A DNA stretch of 45,411 nt, from NCBI GenBank assembly GCA_964569295.1, contig CAZMVU010000013.1, forward strand, positions 1-45,411. The letters are read 5' to 3'. Below are positions 15,850-25,400 of this stretch, piece by piece (position 1 is the stretch's first letter; each line of letters opens with the position of its first letter). Source of the DNA: CAZMVU01 sp964569295. Its GTDB lineage: Bacteria > Hydrogenedentota > Hydrogenedentia > Hydrogenedentales > JAGMZX01. The notes beneath the pieces were generated by a model. The model had not been told where the DNA came from and searched no databases. It was given only the letters and a program-made list of their open reading frames with translations. Both the position numbers and the translations under genes were made by a program.

Positions 15850-18484
15850 CTACCTCTTGATGTCGCCCCGGCCGAATCCAGTGGTGTTCGTTCCCACGAG
15901 TGCCTCGGAACGCGCGGCTGTGGGCCGGTGCTTCTGGCGCCCTTCGCGTCTGCGCAAGATGCGCTGGAAAAAGCCCTTATCGAAGAGCGCGTCGAGATTG
16001 GCATCGCGGTATTCGGTCACCTTGTGCTGGGTGACTCGATCGAGGTCGATGCCTTCCTTCACGATATGCGGGGTTACCAGAACCACCATGTTACGCTTGT
16101 TGGTGCTGGTGGACTTCGACCGGAACAGCCAGCCGAGCAGAGGCAGATCGCCAAGGACAGGCGCCTGGGTGGTATCGCGGCTTTTGTTGTCCCGAATGAG
16201 ACCGGCAATCACTGCCGTGCCGCCGTCTTTCACCACCACCCGATTGTTCACCAGCGACTTGTTCGTCGTGGGCCCGAGGATATCCACTGTACCTACCTGC
16301 TGTGCGTCGAGGTCAGACACCTCGATCTCCATCGCCAGGGCCACATAGTCCCCCTCGCTGATCTGGGGGGTGACCGTCAATTTCACACCGACCTCTTCGC
16401 GTTGCACCCGGGTGAAGCCGGTCGAAAGGAGTTGGCCCTCCTGGCCGGTGTTCGGACGCGAAGAACCTGTCACGAAGGGAACTTCCTGCCCGACGGTGAT
16501 CGAGGCCTCCTCGTTGTCCACGGTGAGCAGACTCGGCTGGGAGAGCACTTCGACATTGGTCAACTTTTCAACGGCCTGGAACAACAGCGGCACGAAAGGC
16601 AGTTGGATTTCCCGGCCGTTGTACTCGAAGGTAATGTCCTCGAACACGCCGGCCGTGAGCCCGCCATCACTGCCCATCCCGAGAATGGCCGCGCCCGCCG
16701 CCAGTCCGGACTGCGGCCCGAGCACGATGTCGTTGGCCGCGTCGGCCGTCCCCGCCAGCGCACCGTAAACGTCCGACAAATTTTGCGTGCTGGTGAGGCC
16801 AAAACCGTCTTCGCCGGTGATGGACGCACCGTCCACGGTGACGCCGTAATCGTCCGTCAAGCTCACGTCCATTACCACGGCATCGACATGCACCTGGCGT
16901 GGCGGCACATCGAGCCGCGAGATAAAGACCTCCAGCAGCTTGTAATCCTGGGATGAAGCGACAATGAGCAACGAGTTGGTCTGGTCGTAGCGGGTAACCT
17001 GCACCTTCTGTTCGAATGGCTGCACTTCGGCCGTGGGGCCACCCTGCTCTTCGGACTCGCGCCGCGCGGTCGCACTGCCCACCACGCCGCTGAGCGCCTC
17101 CTCGACACTTTCGACGTCGGTATGGAGCAACTCGTAGATATGCAGGTTGTTCGCTTCGTAAGGCGTGGGCGTGTCGAGCCGCTTCACCAGGTCGCGCACG
17201 CGTTCCATCATGCCCTCCGTGGCCACCACGATAAGGGCGTTCAGGCGTTCATCGGGCACCATGCGCAGGGTTTCCTCGCGCGTGCCGATAATCTCCGAGG
17301 GTCCGGCGCCGGGCACCGTGGGCCGCACGGTGCGCGTCGGACGGGAAGGACGCCGTTGTTGCTGTTGCTGCTGCTGTTGCTGTTGAGCACGGCTAGCGGA
17401 GCCGCCTTCATCGAGCAAAACCGACTCTAACTGTCCCTGCAACACTTCGGCCCGCGTGTATTCCAGCGTGAATGTTTCGAACAAGGTGTCGAAGCCCGGC
17501 ACATCCGCCTCTTCCAGAAACATGAACATACGACGCAGGCCGTCGGCCGTGTCGGTGATGATCAAGGTCTGCGTAGGTACGTACGCGTCGATGCGGGCAT
17601 TCTTCGAGCCCAGCCGTTGCAGGATGTTCGAAAGCTCACCGGCATCGGCGTATTTCACCGGAACGATATGGGTAGCGAGTTGATCGAAGTCGGGCGGCAC
17701 CTCGGTGCGGCCAAGGCTCAGCGGAGTCTTATCGGACGGAACCGCCTCAGGCGTAGGCAGAATCTTGATGAGCTTGCCCTCGAGGGTTTCCACCATCGAG
17801 AAGCCGCGCGAGGCGAGGATCGAGGCGAGCACCTCGAAGGCCATGTCCGGCGGGATAGGCTCGTGGGTGATGACGGTCACCGGGGTCGATCCAATGTTCG
17901 GGTCGAGATCGAAGTTGCGGCCCGTCGCCGCTGCAATCGAGGCGATGACATCCGCCAGGTCGGCATTGTCAAAGTCAAACGTTACTTCGCCCTCACGCGT
18001 CTCCTCCACCTTCACGCCGCCCCCGTCCTGCCGGGCGACGGCGTCCGTTTTGTCGGCATCGTCGGACTCCTCCCCGCGCCTCTGCGGCGGGCGCACAGTG
18101 CGCCCGGGGGAACGCTCTGGCCGCGGCTGCGGTTCGGCTCGGGGCTGCGGCGGTCCTTGCTGCGGCGGACCTTNNNNNNNNNNNNNNNNNNNNNNNNNNN
18201 NNNNNNNNNNNNNNNNNNNNNNNNNNNNNNNNNNNNNNNNNNNNNNNNNNNNNNNNNNNNNNNNNNNNNNNNNCCTGCGGCGGACCTTCCTGCGGCGGAC
18301 CTTCCTGCGGCGGACCTTCCTGCGGCGGACCTTCCTGCGGCGGCGGCGCGCCTTCGACGACATCCGCCCCCTCCTCCGGGGCGCCATCCTGGCCCTCGAT
18401 CTCCTGCTGCGCGAAAGCGGCCGTACTCATGATCAGCACAGCCACCAGTCCCACTTGCCAACCCGTAACGCTCAACTTCCGCAC
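15850..18484 (-). CDS. gspD: T2SS outer-membrane secretin GspD (interrupted by assembly gap)
   Basis: The outer-membrane channel. The GTG start at 18484 has AAGGA nine bases upstream and begins a signal peptide ending STAAFAQQ. Next comes an array of EGPPQ pentapeptides broken by the N gap, then N0 (TFDFDNADLADVIASI), N1-N3 repeats with NARIDAY and DERLNALIVVA, a polyglutamine run (17344-17390), and the secretin core with VPFVTGSS and APVLGDLPLLGWLFRS. The two halves sit in different frames only because the gap is written as 100 N; an intact protein needs a missing length divisible by three. About 840 residues or more, longer than usual because of the Pro/Gln-rich region. Confidence 0.93.
18174..18273. 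other. Assembly gap of 100 N inside gspD
   Basis: Exactly 100 N, a scaffolding placeholder. Both flanks are the same 15-bp repeat in the same phase: the left flank ends and the right flank begins on a unit boundary. The true missing length is therefore probably a multiple of 15, possibly zero. Confidence 0.97.
18274..18343 (-). repeat. 15-bp tandem repeat encoding EGPPQ in gspD
   Basis: Four perfect copies of CCTGCGGCGGACCTT (18274-18333) plus a partial copy; on the coding strand each unit encodes Glu-Gly-Pro-Pro-Gln. Diverged units lie on the other side of the gap (about 18145-18173). Copy number could not be resolved by the assembler. Confidence 0.95.
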
Positions 18485-18561
18485 CCTGTTAGTCCTTCCT
18501 GCTTATCCACGGTTCACCCGGCAGCATGCATACACCGCGCGTGCGGCGGGGCCCGCCGGGG

Positions 18562-19494
18562 CTATTCCAGGCGGTAGGTAATGATCTTCGGCTTGCCATT
18601 CCGCAGGACTCCTATGCGGAAGGCGTTCGCATTGCGATACTTCTGGAACAGCTCCATCACCTTCTGCTCACTGTCGATCTGTTCATTGTTGATCGACTGA
18701 AGCACATCGCCGTCCGCAAGCGATAGTTTCTTGGCAAGCGGGATTTCCTCGATATTCTCTGCGCTAAGACCAATCACATTCCCGTTTTCGTCGCGGTGGT
18801 ATTCGGGGCGGACTTGCGTCACCAAGGTCGAGTAGTTCTCGTAAAGCTCGCGGCTGAAATCATCGCGATCGATGGTTACCCGTTCGACGCCGCTGTCATT
18901 CCGCTGCTGCTCGGGTTCGCGCGCGCTCGCTGCCTGTTTGCCCTCGCCTTCGCCCATCACCAGGCGCTCGCGCACGGGCGGGTCTTTGCGCTCGTTGAGC
19001 AAGATGACCTCGCGCGGGTAGACCTCCACGAGCTTCACCACCCCCTGCCCCTCGTCTTCCAGTATCGGTTCTTCGAGGAAGAACGTGCCGCCCGCGCCTT
19101 TCCGGTCATTGTTGCGGATGATGGCCGAGGCAAGCGGATCCTTGGGCCACGAGGCTGTCGTGCCGATCAATTGCAGGTTGAGCTGCGTCTCCTCCATCGG
19201 AATGTCCACCGGTTCCGGCTCGGGCTCCGGTTCCGGCTCGGCCGCCGGGTCAAATTGGCCTGCATCACCGAACAAGGCATTCTTCAAAATGGCATCGTAG
19301 GTGGGCCGTGCGTTCACGTCAGAGGGGGCGCTGCCCGCCGCCGTAATGCTCGAGGTGTCCACCTCGGCAGACGGCATTGCCTCGGGCGGCTCGAGCATGT
19401 CCATCGCCACCAAGCCAATGGTAACCACCGCCGCGACGGCCAGAACGATATCGAGCAAGACGAATACTTGTCGTATCAGCAATCCACGTATCAT
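18562..19494 (-). CDS. gspC: T2SS inner-membrane protein GspC with PDZ-like domain
   Basis: 310 residues. The start at 19494 has GGAAG just upstream. One TM helix (about 8-30, VFVLLDIVLAVAAVVTIGLV) is followed by a periplasmic linker with a (Pro-Glu) repeat near 95-105, the homology region (QLNLQLIGTTAS, the segment that binds the N0 domain of GspD), and a C-terminal PDZ-like domain (EEIPLAKKLSLADGDVLQSINNEQID). GspC bridges the inner-membrane platform to GspD. First gene of the T2SS locus, 77 bp before gspD. The Pro-Glu stretch looks like the rigid periplasm-spanning linker of TonB. Confidence 0.9.
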   Translation of the reverse strand: MIRGLLIRQVFVLLDIVLAVAAVVTIGLVAMDMLEPPEAMPSAEVDTSSITAAGSAPSDVNARPTYDAILKNALFGDAGQFDPAAEPEPEPEPEPVDIPMEETQLNLQLIGTTASWPKDPLASAIIRNNDRKGAGGTFFLEEPILEDEGQGVVKLVEVYPREVILLNERKDPPVRERLVMGEGEGKQAASAREPEQQRNDSGVERVTIDRDDFSRELYENYSTLVTQVRPEYHRDENGNVIGLSAENIEEIPLAKKLSLADGDVLQSINNEQIDSEQKVMELFQKYRNANAFRIGVLRNGKPKIITYRLE

Positions 19495-19961
19495 ACACTT
19501 CCACTTTTTTCGTGCAGTGCCGCTTGCCAGCCGCATCCCCCAACCGTGCCACGGACTACAGCGCCCATGTGGTGGATTGGCTTCGCGTCACAAAGGTCAG
19601 GACAACGGCACAAGCCACTGCCCTGCAAAGACTTTCACATCCGCTCTGCCAACGCCGCCGCACCCGGCGCGGTTGACAGGCAACCGGACATTGCGGCAGC
19701 ATGCGCGCTGCGCCGTCCCAGACCTGATTTAAGCCCCAGGCCCTGTACCCGTCCACCACACCACGTACCGCGATGTCATGCGGGCGGCGCCTTTTCTGCG
19801 GCCCAACACCCAATCGCGGCTTCGTCATAGTCTAGCGGAAGCCGCGCCCGAATCGCAAAGATGACACGCGCGCCATCCCACACTGCCCGCTGCCACAAGC
19901 AAACACGCGCCCGGCCCCGAAGCGGCGCAGACGCGTGCGGTTCTACGGATTGCTCAGGCGG
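19495..19961. other. Region between the exoprotein genes and the T2SS locus
   Basis: 467 bp without a supported gene; a 90-codon minus-strand frame (19556-19828) has no motif or ribosome-binding site. A weak sigma70-like pair lies at 19829-19858. A GC-rich imperfect hairpin (about 19903-19934) follows the stop of the pseudo-matrixin gene and may help end its transcript. Confidence 0.45.
19829..19858 (-). promoter_or_regulatory. Possible promoter of the T2SS locus
   Basis: On the minus strand TTGCGA (19853-19858), an 18-base spacer and TAGACT (19829-19834), each four of six to consensus. It would give a leader of about 320 nt before gspC. Confidence 0.28.
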
Positions 19962-22349
19962 TTATTCGGCGCCTTCTTCCGCGGCGGCCTGTTCCCAGAC
20001 AAGGGACTGCACATAGTCGAGGTAGGCCGCAAGGTCCACCCGCGGCACACCCCCCTCTTTTGTTTTCACCGCCTCCTCACCGCTGACCTCGGCGATCTTT
20101 TCCGCCGTTTCCTGCAGCGTCATCGCTTGCGCGAATTCACCCGGGCGGACCGTCTTCACGCCGGTCTCCTCCTCCGTGTCGACGGGCAACCGGCCATGGA
20201 AGCCGTAAGCCAGCATATAGCCGAACCGGTCCGACTCTTCCAGGTAGAGCACCGCCTCGTCCCCCTCCTTGAAAAAGGGGAAAGCGTTGGTGCGCGTAAC
20301 CAAGTCGTCTACCCGGCCGCCGGGTTGCGTAAAGGTGAGCACGCTCTGCTTATTCAGCGGCCCTTTCACCGCATCCTGCACCTCGACCGAGACGTCCGTG
20401 TAGATGGGGTTGCCGGTGCGGCCGCCCTCATGGTAGCTTTCGATAGCCACCACCTTCGTCTCGATGATGACATCGGCGCTCTCGGTCAGGGTCGCAGTGT
20501 CGGGCGTCTCTATTTGGGCAGCGGCGTTGCCGGCCATTAACACCCCCAGCATAAACAAGCCGGCCTGCACACCCCGGCGGATGCGCCGCGCACGCAGCCC
20601 GCGCCAGGCAAGGCCGGCCATCAAGCATGCCGCCATCAACAGATGAAGCTGGTAACCAATGACCATAGTAAACGCCTCGACAATAGCTGTGGCCGCGCGC
20701 AGGCGCGCCGGTTTCGCCGCGACATAGTCCGCCAGCTTCGGCGCGGCCGTGTAGTAGACATCGACCACTGCCGCGCCCACGGCGGACCGCAGCAGCGTGT
20801 CGTCGCGCCACGAGCGCAAGCTGGTCAGGGCCGGAATATCCGGCAGCGTGTCGCCGCCATCGGTACCAATATCACCGCCACCACCACCCACAATGACATT
20901 CAACGGGCACACGGCTTGTGCGTCGCCGAACATGGGGGAGCGTCCGGGCAGGATATCGCCCAGGGTGCGGCCGGTATCGTCGCTGACCAACTTGTTGCGG
21001 CCGCTGTCCCAGCGCATGGGCGTGCCCACGTTGTAATTGCTCAGGTCGACGATGTTTCCGAACTCGTTGAACGTTTCCGAAAGGAACTGCTCGATGGTTT
21101 CACTGGTCGAACCGTCGATGAGGTTGAGCCGGTCCACGGTGTAGGTGGGCGGCGCCAGACGGTTTACGCCGGACTCGTTGAGCGGGCTGATGGTAAACGT
21201 GTAGGTCGCGTCTATCTCGCCCTCGCCTCCCTCGACTTCGATACGCTTCCACAACCCGAGCATGTTGAAAATGCCCTGGCGCGCATCGTTTTCATCCTTC
21301 TCATACAAGCCCGTCAAGGTGGACATGAACGGCAGCCGGTCCGTCTCCTCATTGCCATCATGGTCGATCCACGCGGTGACCAGCGCATTGGGCAAGGGCA
21401 ATGACGGCAGGTCGACCCGCGCCTGGGTGCGCGCCGTGTTCTGGAAACGGAAGAACTTGCTCTGATCGCCGCGGGGATAGAGGAACGACACCGCTGAAAT
21501 GTCCGACGGCGCAAGCGTCGCCCACCCATCCGCCTCGGGGATGGTGACGCGGCCCGAGGACGTCTCGATGACTTCATCCAATGTGATGAAACCGTTCAGG
21601 CTCACTGACGAAGTCAGTCCCACGCGGCGCCGCTGGCTCTGGGAATCCCGCAGCCAGAACACGCTGTCCTCGATGGGCACCAGGAAGGGTTCGCGGGTGC
21701 GCAGATTGTAGGGCGGCGGGTCGCTGAGGCCGAGCACCCGCCCCAGCAGGCTCACCGTGGCGCCGGTGACGGTGAAGGGGTCGATCTGCGTGCCGCCGGT
21801 GTCGCGATCCCACAACGTGCCGTCAAGCACCATGTCGGCATCGATAATGGTGCCACCGGTGATGATCGTCGAGATGTTGTTCACATCCACAATGGTGTCG
21901 TCAATCTGGAACGTGGTCAGCGACAACAGGTTGAAGCCGGTGGGCAGCACGTCGAATTCCGGTTCATCCGGGTGCGCGAGTTGCAAGGTGGTCAGGCCGT
22001 CCTGCGTACCCGGGGTGACCACGTCCTGGAAGAAGCCGCCGACGCGGAACCCCGCATAGGAGGTCGGCACCGAACGCCAAACCGCAAAGGCGTCTTCGAT
22101 CTGCGCGATCTGGTCGTCGCTGAAGCCGTTCGGGCCGTCTTCGATAAACACCTCGATGCCTTCTTCAGGGCCGACCTGGCCGTCGTTGTCGTTGTCGAAG
22201 TGGGCGAAACGCCACTTCTGAAACACGATCTGCCCACCGATATCGAAGCCGCCTTGGAGGAAGAAGGCATGCGCACACGGGCTCGCCATGGCGCCAATCA
22301 GCCCGAGGCACAGGGCCGTTATCCACTGCTTGTGCATCTTCACGATCAC
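19962..22349 (-). CDS. Exported pseudo-matrixin fused to a second secreted domain
   Basis: 795 residues from a GTG at 22349, which has AAGGAG ten bases upstream; the ATG four codons on is too far from that site. A Sec signal peptide ends SPCAHA. Residues about 45-210 resemble matrixin-like proteases of planctomycete-type bacteria, but the helix that should read HExxHxxGxxH reads SLLGRVLGLSD (200-210), so the three zinc His and the catalytic Glu are all lost. Near 506-550 lies a helical segment (LRSWRD, VDVYY) like that after the CFI box in CFI-box-CTERM proteins; the box itself is absent. Then come a TM helix, an Arg cluster (RARRIRR), a second signal-peptide-like stretch (about 594-612, ending AAAQ) and a beta-rich domain (DVIIETKVVAIESY, VLYLEESD). 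It probably does not cleave protein; binding or structural role inferred. Confidence 0.8.
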   Translation of the reverse strand: MIVKMHKQWITALCLGLIGAMASPCAHAFFLQGGFDIGGQIVFQKWRFAHFDNDNDGQVGPEEGIEVFIEDGPNGFSDDQIAQIEDAFAVWRSVPTSYAGFRVGGFFQDVVTPGTQDGLTTLQLAHPDEPEFDVLPTGFNLLSLTTFQIDDTIVDVNNISTIITGGTIIDADMVLDGTLWDRDTGGTQIDPFTVTGATVSLLGRVLGLSDPPPYNLRTREPFLVPIEDSVFWLRDSQSQRRRVGLTSSVSLNGFITLDEVIETSSGRVTIPEADGWATLAPSDISAVSFLYPRGDQSKFFRFQNTARTQARVDLPSLPLPNALVTAWIDHDGNEETDRLPFMSTLTGLYEKDENDARQGIFNMLGLWKRIEVEGGEGEIDATYTFTISPLNESGVNRLAPPTYTVDRLNLIDGSTSETIEQFLSETFNEFGNIVDLSNYNVGTPMRWDSGRNKLVSDDTGRTLGDILPGRSPMFGDAQAVCPLNVIVGGGGGDIGTDGGDTLPDIPALTSLRSWRDDTLLRSAVGAAVVDVYYTAAPKLADYVAAKPARLRAATAIVEAFTMVIGYQLHLLMAACLMAGLAWRGLRARRIRRGVQAGLFMLGVLMAGNAAAQIETPDTATLTESADVIIETKVVAIESYHEGGRTGNPIYTDVSVEVQDAVKGPLNKQSVLTFTQPGGRVDDLVTRTNAFPFFKEGDEAVLYLEESDRFGYMLAYGFHGRLPVDTEEETGVKTVRPGEFAQAMTLQETAEKIAEVSGEEAVKTKEGGVPRVDLAAYLDYVQSLVWEQAAAEEGAE

Positions 22350-22410
22350 AGGACCGGCTCTCCTTGTCGTTGTATCGCAGCCGCGCCCCGAGGCGCAACT
22401 CCGCCTATCC

Positions 22411-25400
22411 CTACGCTTTCGTCTTGCCGTCTCTGCGGCGCCGCGCCCACTGCGCACCGGCGAGTAACACCACGACCATCAGCACAATCAGCAGGTCGCT
22501 GGCGGCCAGTTTGCCGCCACTTTGCTCCTTCGCCGCCACACCGCACAGGAATACCTTGGTGTTGCGTTGGGCGCCGTTGACATACTCGAACGCGGCGGCG
22601 GCGATATCGTCGTGGCCGCTGCCGAGATTCCGCACACGCACATCGAGATCGCCGACGCTCCCCATGCCGCCCACGGGGAAACCCACCACAATGCGCGTGG
22701 GCGTCACCGACTGCACGGGCATGACCGTCTCGCCGAAGCGCACCTCGACCCCGGCATCGGCGTCGAAATCCGTGCCGCGCACCTCGACGGGGAAATCGCC
22801 GCTGTCGGCACGGCGCGGCGCGAGCGATGCAATCTGCGGACGCACTTCGGGGCTGCCTTCCACCAAGGTGAACAGATCGTCCCGGTTCGCCTCGTTGCCC
22901 GTCTCCGGGTTGCGTACGATAAGCACCACCGGCTCCGAGGGCACGCCGTCCGCCGCTACACGCGCACGCACCTGGAAGGACGTATCCTTCGCGTTGCTCA
23001 CGGTCACGTCGTAACCGCTGAGTACGGCCATCGGCTGTGTGCCGAAGCCCTGGCCATGCACCACAAACGTGACCGACTCATCGCCGAGGGTCTGGCTCGG
23101 CAGCTCGGTGCGGCCGCGGGCATTGACCGGCGTGGTCTCTTCGATCACCAGCGTACGCGGACCAATCTGCGGCGATGTCGCCACCAGCTTATTGCTCTGT
23201 ACCTTCTGCGTGCACGACGAACGGATGTAATCGAAGCCGTTGTCCTCGATTTCCGACTTAGCCACCGCACCATCGAACCAGTAGCGGCGCGGCTGCTCCT
23301 TGAGCATGGTAATGAACCCGAGCGCATGATCGGCCCACGGGAAGCCCTTGAACTTCACGAACTCATCACGTTGCTCGAAGTTGAGCTCGCCCCAGGCGTT
23401 CGTCCACGAGTCCGGGTCGGGTGCGGTCGGCGAGGTGGGTCCCCACGACACCAGCCCGATGCTGAAGGCATCGCCCTCGTCCAGGCGGCGGCTCGGGCGC
23501 ACCACGACGAAGAAGTCCGATCCGAATTCTGGATCCGCCACGGTGCGGCCGAACGCGTCGGGCACCCACTGGCGGTTGCGCGGCTGGTCCGCTTTCGGGA
23601 TCGGGAAGTCGTCCACGCCCGGCGTCGAGAAAACGAACCGGACCTGGTTGGGTTCGCCCGGTTGCCCGATGAACTCGGGCGCCGCGTCCATCGGGACGGG
23701 GATGTCGATGCCCGGGTCCCACACGCCGTTGCGGTTGTCGGGGTGTGTATCGTTATCGCGGTACAGGGCGACGCCGCTCAATGTCTGGTCGATGTCCAGG
23801 GGCAGCAGGTCGTCTTCGGGATTGAAGCCGGAGAAATCCTGCTTCGCCGCCTTGGCGTCTGTCTCCAGGTGCGCGCGCAATTCGAGTTCGTCCTCGTCGT
23901 CACCGGTATCGCCGCCCGTATCGGTATCCCCCGTTCCCTCGAGCTCTTCAAGCTCATCGCCGCCGAGCTCAGGGTAAATCTCGACCCAGACCTGCTCGAG
24001 GAAGGTGGGATTGCGCACGATGCGCCACGGTCCGCCGGCTGGCGTGCCGCTCAAGAGCGTCAATCGCTCATCCGTATTCCCCGTAATCTCGAAGCTCTCG
24101 AAATTGCTGTCGATCAGGAAATCACCCGCGAGCGCATCGGGTTCCCAGGCAGCACCCGGCACCGTGAACCGGCGCTCAGTCGGGCTGCCCGAATCACCCG
24201 AGGCCACGGTGGCATCGTCCCGGTTGGTCGAGGCATCGATACCGAGCATCGCCTTGCCCGGCCCGCCGGCCGTGATCGTCTCGGATCCGCCGGTGAGCGA
24301 TTCAATCCTTACCGGCACATTGACCTCGAGCATATCGTGGCCGTAGTAGTCCTGCACCGGGTCTTCTTCCGGATTCCGCTTCACGAACGCGTCCGGGGCG
24401 GTGTTCACCTCGGGGAACACCTGCACCCCCGCACGCTGATTGGACGGGCCGGTGCGTGCGGGCAGGGTGGCGGGAATCACCGCGCGCACCTTCTGGAACC
24501 GCGACGCCTTGTCCGAGAAACGCACCGAGATGAACAGGTCGTCACCGCCGTGTGCGCCCTGCGGATCAAGCGCTTTCGCATCCGCCTGAAGCGCGATCGC
24601 TTCGTCCAGTTTCACGGACAATGGCGTCGGCGGCGCATCCGCCTGCTTTTCGCCTGTTTTAAGGTCCAGGTCGTCGACATCCAGCAGTTCCGCGTTGCGC
24701 CGGTCGGCGTCGGGAATGGTCCAGGCCCGCTGCGGCACGAGCTTGACGACCCAGGCGTGGTCGCGCACATCGACCACCCCGTCGCCGTTCATATCGTCCG
24801 GCTCGCCGTCGCCATCGAGGTCGACAGGCTCGGGCCGGTCGGGCCACTCGAGGTCTACCACTGGCACCGGCTCGTCGAAGGCCGGCACGTTTCCGAAGAC
24901 GGACGGCAACACATTGCCAATGAAGGTGCCGGAACTGTCCGTGTCTTCCCACAGGAGCACGCCGGAATTCATGCTGGTGCCGGTCGGATCGAGTTCTGCC
25001 AGGTCCTCCGGATCAAAATCCGGCCCCCAGAAGGCCACGGTAATCTGGTCGAGCACGCGGCGTTGCTGGTTCACGATGGGGTCAATGGTGTTGGCCAGGT
25101 TGATCCCGAGCATGGCGGTGTGCTCGCTCAGGATGTCGGTACGCTGGCGCAGGATGCGCGACTGGCGCAACTCCTGCGGCCAATTGCTCGCCCGCGGGTA
25201 TTCGTTTATGTCAAGGCCGCCCGGCCAGTTGGCAAATGAAGGCAACGACGGTTGCTCGGGCGGACTCGGGAACATTTCCGAGCGGGGGTCCGACAAGGGA
25301 CGCCGGAACGGCGCAGTCTCCCAGGCAAACTGGCCCACCGCCAAGCCATCCTCAAAAGTGAACGGCAAGCCCGTCACGAAGTTGAAGCGGCCATTCGAGC

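Noticed and set aside
15850..18484. Frameshift in gspD
   Set aside because: The two halves differ in frame only because the gap is filled with 100 N; the repeat phase on both flanks is compatible with an intact frame.
19556..19828. 90-codon minus-strand frame before gspC
   Set aside because: It is Arg-rich with no domain, and its start lies within the possible promoter region.
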